The position numbers were made by a program, and so were the translations under genes. A stretch of DNA of 19,981 bases from Lachnospiraceae bacterium (lineage in GTDB: Bacteria > Bacillota > Clostridia > Lachnospirales > Lachnospiraceae). This document shows, one piece after another, positions 6,718-14,264 of the stretch; position 1 is the first letter of the stretch, and each line of letters starts with the position of its first letter. The notes beneath the pieces were generated by a model. It was given only the letters and a program-made list of their open reading frames with translations, ran no database searches and was not told where the DNA came from. The DNA is taken from the NCBI GenBank assembly GCA_003447895.1, contig DLYC01000079.1, positions 1 through 19,981 of the forward strand, in the 5' to 3' direction.

Positions 6718-6836
6718 AGGAAAGACCGCTTTATACAAACTATTGTGCAACGACAAACGATTTACTGCAAGAAGTTCGCGAGTTCTCCCCGCGTGTCTTC
6801 GCGCAGAGCGCTTCAGCGTGGAGGGTAAAACTAAAG

Positions 6837-7694
6837 ATGAAAGAAAAGACAGGACTGGTCCTGGAAGGCGGAGCCATGCGCGGTATGTTCACCGCCGGCG
6901 TCCTCGATGTGATGATGGAAAACGGTATTCAGCTGGACGGCGCCATGGGTGTTTCCGCCGGCGCCGTGTTTGGCTGCAATTACAAATCCCGCCAGATCGG
7001 CCGCTCTCTCAGGTACAATATGCGTTTCTGCAGAGATCCCCGCTACTGCAGCCTCGAGTCCCTCGTTAAGACAGGAAATCTCTACGGCGTCGATTTCTGC
7101 TACAACGAGATCCCCAACAAGCTGGACCCCTTCGACGTGAAGACCTACCGGGAAAACCCGATGCCCTTCTACGCCGTCTGCACGAACGTGGAGACAGGGA
7201 AGGCGATCCACAAGCGCCTCGACAACGGCGACAGCAAAGATATGACCTATTTTCAGGCCTCCGCGTCGATGCCGGTCGTCTCACAGATCGTGGAGACAGA
7301 CGGCTACAAGCTCCTGGACGGCGGCATCACGGACAGCATCCCGCTTCTTGCCATGGAGCGCCGTGGCTACCCCAGAAATGTGGTCGTCCTCACACAGCCC
7401 CCGGGCTATGTCAAGGAAAAGAGCGGCATTCTGCCGCTCGTGCATGTCACCATGCGGAAGTACCCGAACCTCATCAAGGCCATGGACGTGCGTCACATCC
7501 GCTACAACCGGCAGACCGCCTATGTGCGGGAGCAGGAACTTGCCGGAAAGGCCTTTGTCATAAGGCCGCCCTATGCACTCGGGATCAGCCGCACGGAGGA
7601 TGACCCCGCAGAGCTCCGCAGGGTCTACGACATCGGACGCGCCGGGATGGAGAAGGCGCTTCCCGCTTTGAAGGAATTTCTGGCACAGGAATGA
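6837..7694 (+). CDS. Patatin-like phospholipase family protein (RssA/YjjU type)
   Basis: A 285-residue acyl hydrolase with the Ser-Asp catalytic dyad of patatins. Oxyanion-hole motif EGGAMRG (10-16), nucleophile elbow GVSAG with Ser40, and the DGG motif with Asp161 (KLLDGGITDS) are all intact. Length and order match bacterial RssA/YjjU-like esterases, which are thought to act on membrane lipids; the substrate is unknown. No signal peptide or membrane helix is visible, so it is likely cytosolic. GTGGAGGG lies about 11 nt before the ATG. It is a single-gene unit ended by a strong terminator and divergent from the 558-residue membrane protein gene. Confidence 0.93.
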   Translation: MKEKTGLVLEGGAMRGMFTAGVLDVMMENGIQLDGAMGVSAGAVFGCNYKSRQIGRSLRYNMRFCRDPRYCSLESLVKTGNLYGVDFCYNEIPNKLDPFDVKTYRENPMPFYAVCTNVETGKAIHKRLDNGDSKDMTYFQASASMPVVSQIVETDGYKLLDGGITDSIPLLAMERRGYPRNVVVLTQPPGYVKEKSGILPLVHVTMRKYPNLIKAMDVRHIRYNRQTAYVREQELAGKAFVIRPPYALGISRTEDDPAELRRVYDIGRAGMEKALPALKEFLAQE

Positions 7695-7699
7695 ACTGT

Positions 7700-7738
7700 A
7701 AAAAAACTGCCTCGCCGGTTCGCGGCGGGGCAGTTTTT
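7700..7738. terminator. Bidirectional intrinsic terminator between patatin and PsiE-family genes
   Basis: A-run, then AACTGCC and CGCCG on the left arm, loop GTTCG, CGGCG and GGCAGTT on the right arm, ending in a T-run. U-tails exist in both directions, so it serves the two convergent genes. It starts 5 nt after the patatin stop. Confidence 0.9.
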
Positions 7739-7758
7739 GATTTCAATTCTATTCTTTT

Positions 7759-8361
7759 TCAGTTCACTTCCCGGAAATCCGCGGTCTCGGTCCCGGTCTC
7801 GGTTTCAGTCTCCTCTTCCGCCTCCGGTTTCTTCGCTTTCTTCGCCTTTCCGCCGCCCTTCTTGATCTCCTTCCAGTCGGTCAGCCAGTCCTCCCCCTCT
7901 GAATTCTTCATAAATTCAAAGGATTCGATATTGAGGAACCTGCGGATTGCGAAGATCACGGCGATGGCGCACACAGTCAGCAGGTTTTCCATCGCGTTGC
8001 CGCCCTCGAGGACCATGTGCCTTGAAAGTGCGAACAGAAGCACCTCGACGACACTGCCCGGCGTATGCTTGATCAGCATCTTGATGAACTCGATGCCGAT
8101 GACAAGGTCCAGGGCATTTTCCAAAAAGTGCCGGTATTCCTCCGTGCCGGTCTGCAGCGATGCCAGAAGGGGCAGTTCCCTGATCAGCGGATAGACACTG
8201 ACAATGAATCCCAGCGCTACGATGACCGCTATGCCGATCTCGAAGACATCCATCAGGTGTTCCAAATGCGCGGTAATGGAATGGATCAGGTCTCCGCCTT
8301 CATGGTGCTCGCTGTTTTCGTGGTTTTCTGCCTGTTCTGCAGCCTTTTCTTTCTCTGACAT
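7759..8361 (-). CDS. PsiE-family (phosphate-starvation-inducible-like) membrane protein
   Basis: A 200-residue protein with about four transmembrane segments between residues 37 and 142. The block ALDLVIGIEFIKMLIKHTPG with VVEVLLFALSRHMV is typical of the PsiE family (phosphate-starvation-inducible E), whose function is unknown. Unlike compact members, it carries a hydrophilic N-terminal tail rich in Glu and His (residues 1-24) and a C-terminal tail with a Lys-rich then Glu/Thr-rich stretch (KKGGGKAKKAKKPE, then EEETETETGTE). GGGGGA lies 8 nt upstream of the start. It converges on the patatin gene and diverges from the CLC gene. Confidence 0.75.
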   Translation of the reverse strand: MSEKEKAAEQAENHENSEHHEGGDLIHSITAHLEHLMDVFEIGIAVIVALGFIVSVYPLIRELPLLASLQTGTEEYRHFLENALDLVIGIEFIKMLIKHTPGSVVEVLLFALSRHMVLEGGNAMENLLTVCAIAVIFAIRRFLNIESFEFMKNSEGEDWLTDWKEIKKGGGKAKKAKKPEAEEETETETGTETADFREVN

Positions 8362-8459
8362 TTTCAGTATCCCCCGTGTCTTGTTTTTTCCCCTAAGCTA
8401 TATTTTACTATACTTTCCTTTCCTCTTGGAGATTTTGTGCAAAAACATCTGTCAAAATA

Positions 8460-8475
8460 TGAAAGAATTCTTTCA
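8460..8475. promoter_or_regulatory. Perfect 16-bp palindrome TGAAAGAATTCTTTCA
   Basis: It lies about midway in the divergent region (8362-8589) between the PsiE-family and CLC genes. A further half-like TTTCAT follows at 8477-8482. Size and symmetry suit a dimeric repressor site; the protein that binds is unknown. Confidence 0.4.
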
Positions 8476-8535
8476 GTTTCATACGCCGCGGGGACCGATT
8501 CCTTCGCTTGTCTTATGCCGCTCCCGAGTGCGTCG

Positions 8536-8544
8536 TGTTATACT
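8536..8544 (+). promoter_or_regulatory. Extended -10 promoter element upstream of the CLC gene
   Basis: TGTTATACT fits the extended -10 pattern (TG, one base, then TATACT), 45 nt before the ATG. The -35 position (TGCCGC) is a poor match, as often seen with extended -10 promoters. Confidence 0.45.
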
Positions 8545-8589
8545 GTATCTGTTAAGACAACGGACACATTCAATACACGGGGGACGATC

Positions 8590-9870
8590 ATGGATTCCAA
8601 TAACAGCAGTTTCAGGGACCAGCTGGAAGCGGCCGCATTTAAGATCCGGACAGGGTTTGTGCAGCTCATCAGACTTTTGACCTACGGGCTCCTTTGCGGC
8701 ACGCTGGTGGGCGCCGTCGCGAGCGTCTTCGCGCTGGGGATCGACGCGGCGACCACGTTTCGGGGAGAGCATCCCTGGGTCATCTTCCTGATGCCTTTGG
8801 GCGCGGCCGCCATCATTTTCTTCTATCAGAAATTCGACCGAAGCGAGGGCACGGACACGGTCCTTCTGGCTGTCACAAGGAGCGAGAGCGTCCCCGGGAC
8901 CATGGCGCCCCTCATCTTCTGCGCCACCATCACCTCCCACTTTCTAGGCGCGTCCGTGGGCCGCGAGGGCGCCGCGCTTCAGATCGGCGGGTGCATGGGC
9001 GATGAGCTCGGAAAGCGCCTTCACTTTCAGGACAGCGCCAGGCGCATCATGGTCATGGCCGGTATGAGCGCCGCTTTCTCCGCGCTCTTCGGAACGCCTC
9101 TTGCGGCGACCGTCATCGCCATGGAGATCAGCCATGTAGGCCTTCTTCAGTACGACGCGCTTGTTCCTTGCGTCATCGCGGCGCTTCCCGCCTACTATAT
9201 TTCCGGCATGTTCGGCGTGGAGAAGCACCCCTGGGGCCTCTCGACCGTCGCGCCCTTTACGCTCCGCCTGTCCGTCTCCACCTTCGTGCTGGCCCTTCTG
9301 TGCGCTGTCGTGAGCGTCGTCTTCGTGATCGCGCTCGGGCGCATTCCCTCGCTCGCGAGAAAGATTCCGGCCCATCCGATCCTTCGCGGCGCCATCGTCG
9401 CCGTGATCCTTCTCGCCATGACGCTCCTCTCCGGCGGCCAGTTTTACAACGGGGCCGGCGGCCACGTCATCACGGAATGCCTGCAGGGAGGGAAAGTTCC
9501 GGTCTGGGCTTTCCTTGTCAAAATCCTGTTCACCGCCGTTTCCGTCGCCGCGGGCTTTAAGGGAGGCGAGATCGTGCCCTCCCTCTTCATCGGCGCCACC
9601 TTCGGCTCCGTCGTGGGACCGCTCCTGGGCCTTCCCGGCGGCCTCGCCGCGGCCATCGGCATGGGCTGCCTCTTCTGCTGCGTCACCAACTGCCCGCTCG
9701 GGACCCTTCTGATCTCCTTCGAGATGTTCGGATTTGAGGGATGGCCCTATTACCTGCTCGCCATCGCGATCGCCTATACGGTCTCCGGAAACTACGGCCT
9801 CTATCATCACCAGAAGATCCGGTACGGCAAGTTCAGGATCGGCCGGGAGGACGCCAACGCGCATCACTAA
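8590..9870 (+). CDS. CLC-family anion channel or H+/anion antiporter
   Basis: A 426-residue membrane protein with the CLC fold length and about ten or more hydrophobic segments. The second selectivity motif is intact, GREGAALQIGG (124-134), with the gating Glu at 126. A third-motif equivalent GGEIVPSLF is at 325-333. A Glu in AMEIS (179) sits where antiporters carry the internal proton-transfer Glu. The first motif (GSGIP in chloride CLCs) is absent; the region reads SEGTDTVLLAV (85-95). A Tyr near the end (GLYHH) may be the pore Tyr. Substrate, chloride or fluoride, is therefore open. I see no fluoride riboswitch upstream. I chose Met at 8590, with GGGGGA 6 nt before it, over the in-frame Met at 8437, which would lie before the promoter element. 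Confidence 0.88.
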   Translation: MDSNNSSFRDQLEAAAFKIRTGFVQLIRLLTYGLLCGTLVGAVASVFALGIDAATTFRGEHPWVIFLMPLGAAAIIFFYQKFDRSEGTDTVLLAVTRSESVPGTMAPLIFCATITSHFLGASVGREGAALQIGGCMGDELGKRLHFQDSARRIMVMAGMSAAFSALFGTPLAATVIAMEISHVGLLQYDALVPCVIAALPAYYISGMFGVEKHPWGLSTVAPFTLRLSVSTFVLALLCAVVSVVFVIALGRIPSLARKIPAHPILRGAIVAVILLAMTLLSGGQFYNGAGGHVITECLQGGKVPVWAFLVKILFTAVSVAAGFKGGEIVPSLFIGATFGSVVGPLLGLPGGLAAAIGMGCLFCCVTNCPLGTLLISFEMFGFEGWPYYLLAIAIAYTVSGNYGLYHHQKIRYGKFRIGREDANAHH

Positions 9871-9893
9871 ACGGGATACAGAAACAAAAGAAA

Positions 9894-9960
9894 GTGCCGG
9901 TCACCACTTCCTTTCCGCAAACGACAGTTTACGGAAGGGAAATGGTGACCGGCACCTTTT
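9894..9960. terminator. Very long hairpin, probable bidirectional terminator between CLC and thioesterase genes
   Basis: Arms of 29 nt (9894-9922 and 9927-9955) pair with only three imperfect positions around a 4-nt loop GACA. The outer 13 bp (GTGCCGGTCACCA/TGGTGACCGGCAC) are perfect. A-rich sequence precedes it and CTTTTC follows, so it can end both convergent transcripts. The stem is far longer than a terminator needs. Confidence 0.75.
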
Positions 9961-9961
9961 C

Positions 9962-10384
9962 TTACGGCAATCTGAAATTCAAGTACTCGCCCTTGGCGAT
10001 GAGATGGTCCTGTTCATCGCGGATCCGAAAATCCGTCCATACAAGAGTGCCTCCCGCCTTCACCACCTCCGCCCGGCAGATGAGCATTCCCTCCGGGACC
10101 TTACCGCGGAGCATATCGATGCTCCCGCTCACCGTGCAGGTCCCAGTTCCCAGGCTCGCCACGGCGTAGGAGGTCGTGATATCCGCGAGTGTACTGAGCG
10201 CACCGCCCTGAACGGTCCCGTTGGGATTCCCGTGCCGGGCCTCGTCCAGCTTCATCGAGGAGACGGCCGCCCCTTTCTCAAGGCGTGTCAGTTCTATGTT
10301 CAGAAATTCTGCAACAGGCATCTCCTTCATGTGCTCAGCAAGAGAAACGCCCATCTCCTTGTCAATTCCTACGATCTCGAGCAT
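9962..10384 (-). CDS. PaaI-type hotdog thioesterase
   Basis: A 140-residue single hotdog-fold protein expected to hydrolyse acyl-CoA thioesters in the cytosol. The helix-start signature is NPNGTVQGGALSTLAD (53-68). Asp68 is at the position of the family's acidic catalytic residue and Asn53 is kept, but the usual His of the HGG motif is Gln59. The downstream strand segments (SGSIDMLR, LICRAEVVKAGGTLVWTD) fit the family. It starts 5 nt after the fprA stop, with GGAGGAG inside the end of fprA, so translation is probably coupled and it is likely in that operon. A substrate link to the flavodiiron protein is not evident. Confidence 0.85.
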   Translation of the reverse strand: MLEIVGIDKEMGVSLAEHMKEMPVAEFLNIELTRLEKGAAVSSMKLDEARHGNPNGTVQGGALSTLADITTSYAVASLGTGTCTVSGSIDMLRGKVPEGMLICRAEVVKAGGTLVWTDFRIRDEQDHLIAKGEYLNFRLP

Positions 10385-10389
10385 CCCGC

Positions 10390-11544
10390 TTATGCCAGCT
10401 CCTCCGCCAGCTTCTCAAGCGCCGCCTCGCTCTCCGCGTTCAGCGCGGACTTGATCGTCACGGTCGTCTCCGCGAAGGTGAGGTTCTTGGACTTCTCAAA
10501 CATCGCCTTCATGTTCTTGGCCGCGACAGGCGCCCAGGTTCCGTTCTCGATGAACGCGACCTTGCGGTTCTGGAACTCGCGCTCTGTCAGGTTCTCGATA
10601 AAGGTGTGCATGAACGGGAAGATTCCGTTGTTGTAAGTCGTGGTCGCAAGGACCAGTCTGTCATAGCGGAATGCGTCCTCAACGACCTCGGGCATATCAT
10701 CCCTTGCCAGATCGCTGATCGCGACCTTGACGCCCTTCGCGCGAAGGAGCTCCGCGAGCTTCTCCGCGGCCTCCTTGGTGTGACCGTAAACGGAAGTATA
10801 GGCGATGCAGACGCCGGGCTCTTCAGGGGTGTAGGAAGCCCACTTGGTGTACAGGTCGATGTAGTAGCCGAGGTTCTCGCTCAGTACGGGACCGTGCAGA
10901 GGGCAGATGACTTCAATATCGAGACCCGCCGCCGCTTTGAGGACCTTGGTGGTCTGAAGGCCGTACTTGCCCACGATGCCAAAATAGTACCGGCGCGCTT
11001 CACAGGCCCATCCCTCGGGATCTTCCACGTCGTTGGCGCCGAACTTTCCGAATCCGTCAGCCGTGAACAGGACCTTGTCCTTGCTGTCGTAGGTCATCAT
11101 GACTTCCGGCCAGTGCACCATGGGTGCAAAGACAAACTTCAGGACATGGCTTCCCAGAACCAGCTCTTCGCCGTTCTTTACGACCTGCTTCTTCATGGAA
11201 TCGTTCTTTCCGTAGAACTGCTCCATAAAGGTAAAGGTCTTGGCATTTCCGACAACGACCGTGTCGGGATAGACCTTCAGAAGAGCCGTGATATTGGCCG
11301 AGTGGTCGGGCTCCATGTGCTGCACGATCAGATAATCCGGCTTTCTGTCGCCTAAAACGGCCGCCAGGTTGGCCAGCCACTCCTCGCCGAAGTTCCTGTC
11401 CACCGTGTCCATGATCGCGATCTTTTCATCCAGAATGACATAGGAATTGTACGCCATTCCGAGCGGAACAACGTACTGCCCTTCGAACAGGTCCACCTGA
11501 TGATCATTCACGCCAACATACTTGATGTCATTTGTAACCTTCAT
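10390..11544 (-). CDS. fprA: FprA-family A-type flavoprotein (flavodiiron protein, O2/NO reductase)
   Basis: A 384-residue soluble enzyme that reduces oxygen to water and/or nitric oxide to N2O, protecting anaerobes. The N-terminal metallo-beta-lactamase-like domain carries the diiron ligands HMEPDH (His76, Glu78, Asp80, His81), His144 (PMVHWPE), Asp163 (TADGFG) and His217 (CPLHGP). The flavodoxin domain starts near residue 245, with the FMN phosphate loop YTSVYGHTKEAA. There is no C-terminal rubredoxin or flavin reductase extension, so this is the simple class A form needing a separate electron donor. AAGGAG lies 6 nt before the start. Codon use looks more biased than in its neighbours, which suggests high expression. 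The thioesterase gene follows after 5 nt. Confidence 0.96.
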   Translation of the reverse strand: MKVTNDIKYVGVNDHQVDLFEGQYVVPLGMAYNSYVILDEKIAIMDTVDRNFGEEWLANLAAVLGDRKPDYLIVQHMEPDHSANITALLKVYPDTVVVGNAKTFTFMEQFYGKNDSMKKQVVKNGEELVLGSHVLKFVFAPMVHWPEVMMTYDSKDKVLFTADGFGKFGANDVEDPEGWACEARRYYFGIVGKYGLQTTKVLKAAAGLDIEVICPLHGPVLSENLGYYIDLYTKWASYTPEEPGVCIAYTSVYGHTKEAAEKLAELLRAKGVKVAISDLARDDMPEVVEDAFRYDRLVLATTTYNNGIFPFMHTFIENLTEREFQNRKVAFIENGTWAPVAAKNMKAMFEKSKNLTFAETTVTIKSALNAESEAALEKLAEELA

Positions 11545-11601
11545 AGTAAACTCCTTTGTTAATAATTCTTACTTGTGAATTTCTTTAGTCCATACTTTTT
11601 T

Positions 11602-11631
11602 ATTATAGACGTCGAAAGGCAGTCTTGTAAA
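11602..11631 (-). promoter_or_regulatory. Promoter of the fprA operon
   Basis: On the minus strand, TTTACA (-35, 11626-11631), 18-nt spacer, TATAAT (-10, 11602-11607), about 58 nt before the fprA start. It sits in the 92-nt gap after the DUF3048 gene. Confidence 0.7.
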
Positions 11632-11636
11632 TCTTT

Positions 11637-12845
11637 TTACTCCTCTTCGCTGTAGTCTTCTGTGACCTCGTCCTCGTCAAATTCCTCCGCGAGGCGGGCT
11701 TCCTTCTCCGTCACATATTCGGGCGTCAGCGTATGGTGGTCGTCCGGCTCATACGTGAGGCCGTCGACACTGAAGGAGTCCGTGTCCTTGACGACGAAGA
11801 TCATGGTCTTTCCCTTGTTGAGGCGGATCTCCTTCCCCTTGTCGTCGTAGAAGACCGTGGGCTTGTAATCATTTCCTTCGCCCTTGGCCCATGTGACATG
11901 GATCATTCTTCCCTTCGTGATGTAAAATCCGTCCTTTCCGTCCGACTCCACAAATACCCGCAGGTAGGAAGAGCCTTCCGCCCTGGGCTCCCAGGACGCC
12001 CTCTGGATCAGAATATTGTCGAACGTCATCTGCTCGCCCGTCGCCGCGTCACACTGCGCTTTTCCGTAGAGCGTCTTGTAGTACTTGCCGTCCTTCTCAT
12101 TGTATTTGAGAGCCGACTTCGTCACAGGGAAGCACCCGGACATGTCCACCACCTCGGCAGGCATGGAGTCCGCGTACTGCGTCAGCTTGTTGGCCTTTGC
12201 CGCAAATAAGAAGTGCTTCTTGTTGTAATACTTCTTTCTGTGCTCCGCGGAAAAACCCGCTTTCTCCATGGCGCTCTTAATGTGCGCCGCGTCCGTGTAG
12301 GCCGTGTGCTCGGAGCGGCTTCCCGCGGGGATCCTGTAGTAGCAGCCGTAATCGCCGCCCAAAGGTCCGCCTACGCCGTTGAGGTTGTCCACATCCTTCC
12401 TTGTCAGGATGTCGATCGTGTAATCGATGGGCCCGCCGTAATGGATAATGATCGGATCCCACTCCAGCGCCTCATAGACGAAGTAGGAGCGGATACTCCT
12501 TATATTCCCGATCCTTTCGAGGTTCTGCCAGTCCTGGAGGATTCCCATCTGGCGGCTCATATTGCCCTCCTCGGGCATCTCATAGAAGATGTCGACATTG
12601 CTCAGCCCGTACTGCGGCTGCGCCGCCTTGTCGATCGGGTACATGACCGCGATCGGCCTCTGACTTGCCAGTTCGGGCGTGATCGGCTCTCCGGTCAGAA
12701 CGCTCACGTCGGAATATTCCTCTTTCCCGTTCCTGTTCTCCTTCCGGGTCTCCTGCGCCGTGCCGTTCGTGTCGGCGGCCATTGCCGGAACGGACGCAAA
12801 CGCTGTGCACAGTGCCATGAATGCTATGATGATTCTCTTCTTCAT
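11637..12845 (-). CDS. DUF3048 (YerB-like) secreted protein
   Basis: A 402-residue exported protein of the YerB family, biochemical role unknown. An N-terminal signal peptide (MKKRIIIAFMALCTAFASVP, then AMAA) has a type I cleavage site and no lipobox Cys, whereas many homologues are lipoproteins. The family hallmarks follow: VLTGEPI and RPIAVM near residues 49-68, PQYGLSNVDIFYEMPEEG, GNIRSIRSYFVYEA and DPIIIHYGGP. The C-terminal half includes the domain segment with TFDNILIQ, TWAKG and GKTMIFVVKD. The tail is strongly acidic (EEFDEDEVTEDYSEEE). AAAGGAAA precedes the start by about 6 nt. It is probably monocistronic, with its own near-consensus promoter. Confidence 0.88.
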   Translation of the reverse strand: MKKRIIIAFMALCTAFASVPAMAADTNGTAQETRKENRNGKEEYSDVSVLTGEPITPELASQRPIAVMYPIDKAAQPQYGLSNVDIFYEMPEEGNMSRQMGILQDWQNLERIGNIRSIRSYFVYEALEWDPIIIHYGGPIDYTIDILTRKDVDNLNGVGGPLGGDYGCYYRIPAGSRSEHTAYTDAAHIKSAMEKAGFSAEHRKKYYNKKHFLFAAKANKLTQYADSMPAEVVDMSGCFPVTKSALKYNEKDGKYYKTLYGKAQCDAATGEQMTFDNILIQRASWEPRAEGSSYLRVFVESDGKDGFYITKGRMIHVTWAKGEGNDYKPTVFYDDKGKEIRLNKGKTMIFVVKDTDSFSVDGLTYEPDDHHTLTPEYVTEKEARLAEEFDEDEVTEDYSEEE

Positions 12846-12886
12846 ATCTGTTTCCTTTCGAAGTTTATCCCCCTTCTGAAAAGAAC

Positions 12887-12915
12887 ATTATATTCCAAAG
12901 GCAGTTCGGTTTCAA
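12887..12915 (-). promoter_or_regulatory. Near-consensus promoter of the DUF3048 gene
   Basis: On the minus strand, TTGAAA (-35, 12910-12915), 17-nt spacer, TATAAT (-10, 12887-12892), about 40 nt before the start codon. Inverted repeats GGTTTCA (12908-12914) and TGAAACC (12934-12940) cover the -35 and upstream region and could be an operator. Confidence 0.75.
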
Positions 12916-12940
12916 TTGCGTCTGTTCGCGAAATGAAACC

Positions 12941-12963
12941 AAAAATTAGGTCTGTTTTGACCT
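12941..12963 (-). terminator. Weak possible terminator after the sugar-sensing operon
   Basis: On the minus strand, AGGTC, loop AAAACA, GACCT (12948-12963), then AATTTTT. The stem is only 5 bp. A longer stem-loop without a T-run lies closer to the preceding gene, at 13021-13062 (GGCGC and ATTCCA/TGGAAT arms). Together these are the only candidate 3' end signals before the DUF3048 promoter. Confidence 0.35.
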
Positions 12964-13075
12964 CTTTTGTCCCTTTTTTGTCCTAAGATCGGGGCTGCGG
13001 TGCCCTTCACTCCCTTTTCCGGCGCGCCGATTCCAAATCGCTCCCCCGCGATGGAATGCGCCGCTTCCCTCTCCC

Positions 13076-14164
13076 CTACTGTCCCATCAGCTCCTGTGCC
13101 CTGGCCCTGTCGACCTTGGCATAGGGAAGGCGGATATACTTGTTGTCCTCCATGACGATCCCTTCCGGAAGTTCAAGGTTCTCCGCCGGGTCACCGGTCG
13201 CCAGCGCGTATGCGAGCGCTTCCAGCGCCTTCGCCTGTCCGTCCTTGTCGTTATAGACCGTGCCGGTCATCCGGCCGTCGATCACGGCTTCCAGCCCGAC
13301 CTCCGTGCCGTCGATCCCGAAGATCGCAGGCCGCTCCTCCATGGGGACGGCCTTGTCGTCATAGGCCTCGATCGCGCCGAGCGCCATATCGTCGTTGTTG
13401 GCAAGGACCAGCTCGATCTCGGCGCTGCTGTCCAGAAGCTGGCTCATTTTGCTTCGGGCCTGGGCGCGGTTCCAGTTGGCTATGGCATATCCCACCTTGT
13501 CCAGCGTGATGCCTTTCTGGATCATCGTGTCCACGGCGTACTCGGTCCGGATGATCGCGTCCTGATGGCCCGCTTCTCCTTCCAGTACGACGTACTGGAT
13601 GCTGCCGTCCCCGTTTCTGTCCGCTTCGGGATGCGTGAGGCAGTACTCCGTCGCCATCTCCCCCTGCAGGATCCCCGACTGAAAAGCGTCGGCGCCGACA
13701 TAGTAGAGCTTGTCCCACTGCATCAGGTCCTCTTCCACCAGCTCCCTGTTGAAGAAAATGACGGGCACATCTTTCTTTCTCGCCGCGTCGATGATCAGCG
13801 TCGGCGCGGTGCGGTCCACAAGATTGACGCAGATCACGTCGCAGCCGGACTCGATCATGTCCGTCACTTCATCGTCCTGGGCGGACTGGGACCTCGACGC
13901 GTCCCGGACGATCGTGACAATATCGACCCCCGCGGATCTGCGCTTTTCCACATACTTATTAAAGTCCTCCGTGAGCTCCGAGAGAAAGGTGTCGTACTGG
14001 TCATACAGCGTCACGCCGATGTTCACGGATTTGTCAGTCTCCTGCGGTGAGGCGCCGCCGCATCCGCAGGTGCCGGCCGCTGCCGCTATGAGAAGGGTCC
14101 CCAGCACGGCTGCCGTGTGCCCCCGTAGTCCGCTCTTTCTGTTGTGTCTGTCCTTTGTATCCAT
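13076..14164 (-). CDS. MglB-like galactose/glucose-binding protein (periplasmic-binding protein type 1)
   Basis: A 362-residue exported sugar-binding protein. A hydrophobic segment (16-31) ends in GTCGCGG, where Cys33 or Cys35 is probably lipidated, though the lipobox is atypical. It keeps the MglB calcium loop DRNGDGSIQ (182-190) followed by YVVLEGEAGHQDA, the segment NWNRAQARSKM, LANNDDMALGAIEAY, FGIDGTEVGLEAVIDG and TGTVYNDKDGQAKA, all closely similar to E. coli MglB. AAGGAG lies about 11 nt before the start. It is the last gene of the regulator-kinase-binding protein cluster, 100 nt after the previous gene. It could feed the nearby Mgl transporter or act as a sensory binding protein; position favours a sensing role, but this is inference. 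Confidence 0.87.
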   Translation of the reverse strand: MDTKDRHNRKSGLRGHTAAVLGTLLIAAAAGTCGCGGASPQETDKSVNIGVTLYDQYDTFLSELTEDFNKYVEKRRSAGVDIVTIVRDASRSQSAQDDEVTDMIESGCDVICVNLVDRTAPTLIIDAARKKDVPVIFFNRELVEEDLMQWDKLYYVGADAFQSGILQGEMATEYCLTHPEADRNGDGSIQYVVLEGEAGHQDAIIRTEYAVDTMIQKGITLDKVGYAIANWNRAQARSKMSQLLDSSAEIELVLANNDDMALGAIEAYDDKAVPMEERPAIFGIDGTEVGLEAVIDGRMTGTVYNDKDGQAKALEALAYALATGDPAENLELPEGIVMEDNKYIRLPYAKVDRARAQELMGQ

Positions 14165-14264
14165 CCCGTTTCCCGCTCCTTACTGAAACTCCGGCCCTTT
14201 TTTTCTTTGTGATCGGCAAGCGGTCCTCTCAGCGGGCCGCCGCGCTCTGCCTTTCTGCCGCCTG

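Noticed and set aside
8400..8589. Fluoride riboswitch upstream of the CLC gene
   Set aside because: I looked for the GAUGG and UCC core of the crcB-motif RNA and did not find it.
8944..9867. A 307-codon minus-strand frame
   Set aside because: It is antisense to the CLC gene and its composition (Gly, Asp, His, Arg) is that of a mirror frame.
9894..9955. Terminal inverted repeats of an insertion sequence
   Set aside because: The arms are only 4 nt apart, with no transposase and no visible target duplication; a hairpin or terminator fits better.
10285..11355. A 356-codon plus-strand frame
   Set aside because: It is antisense to fprA, whose diiron and FMN motifs are intact.
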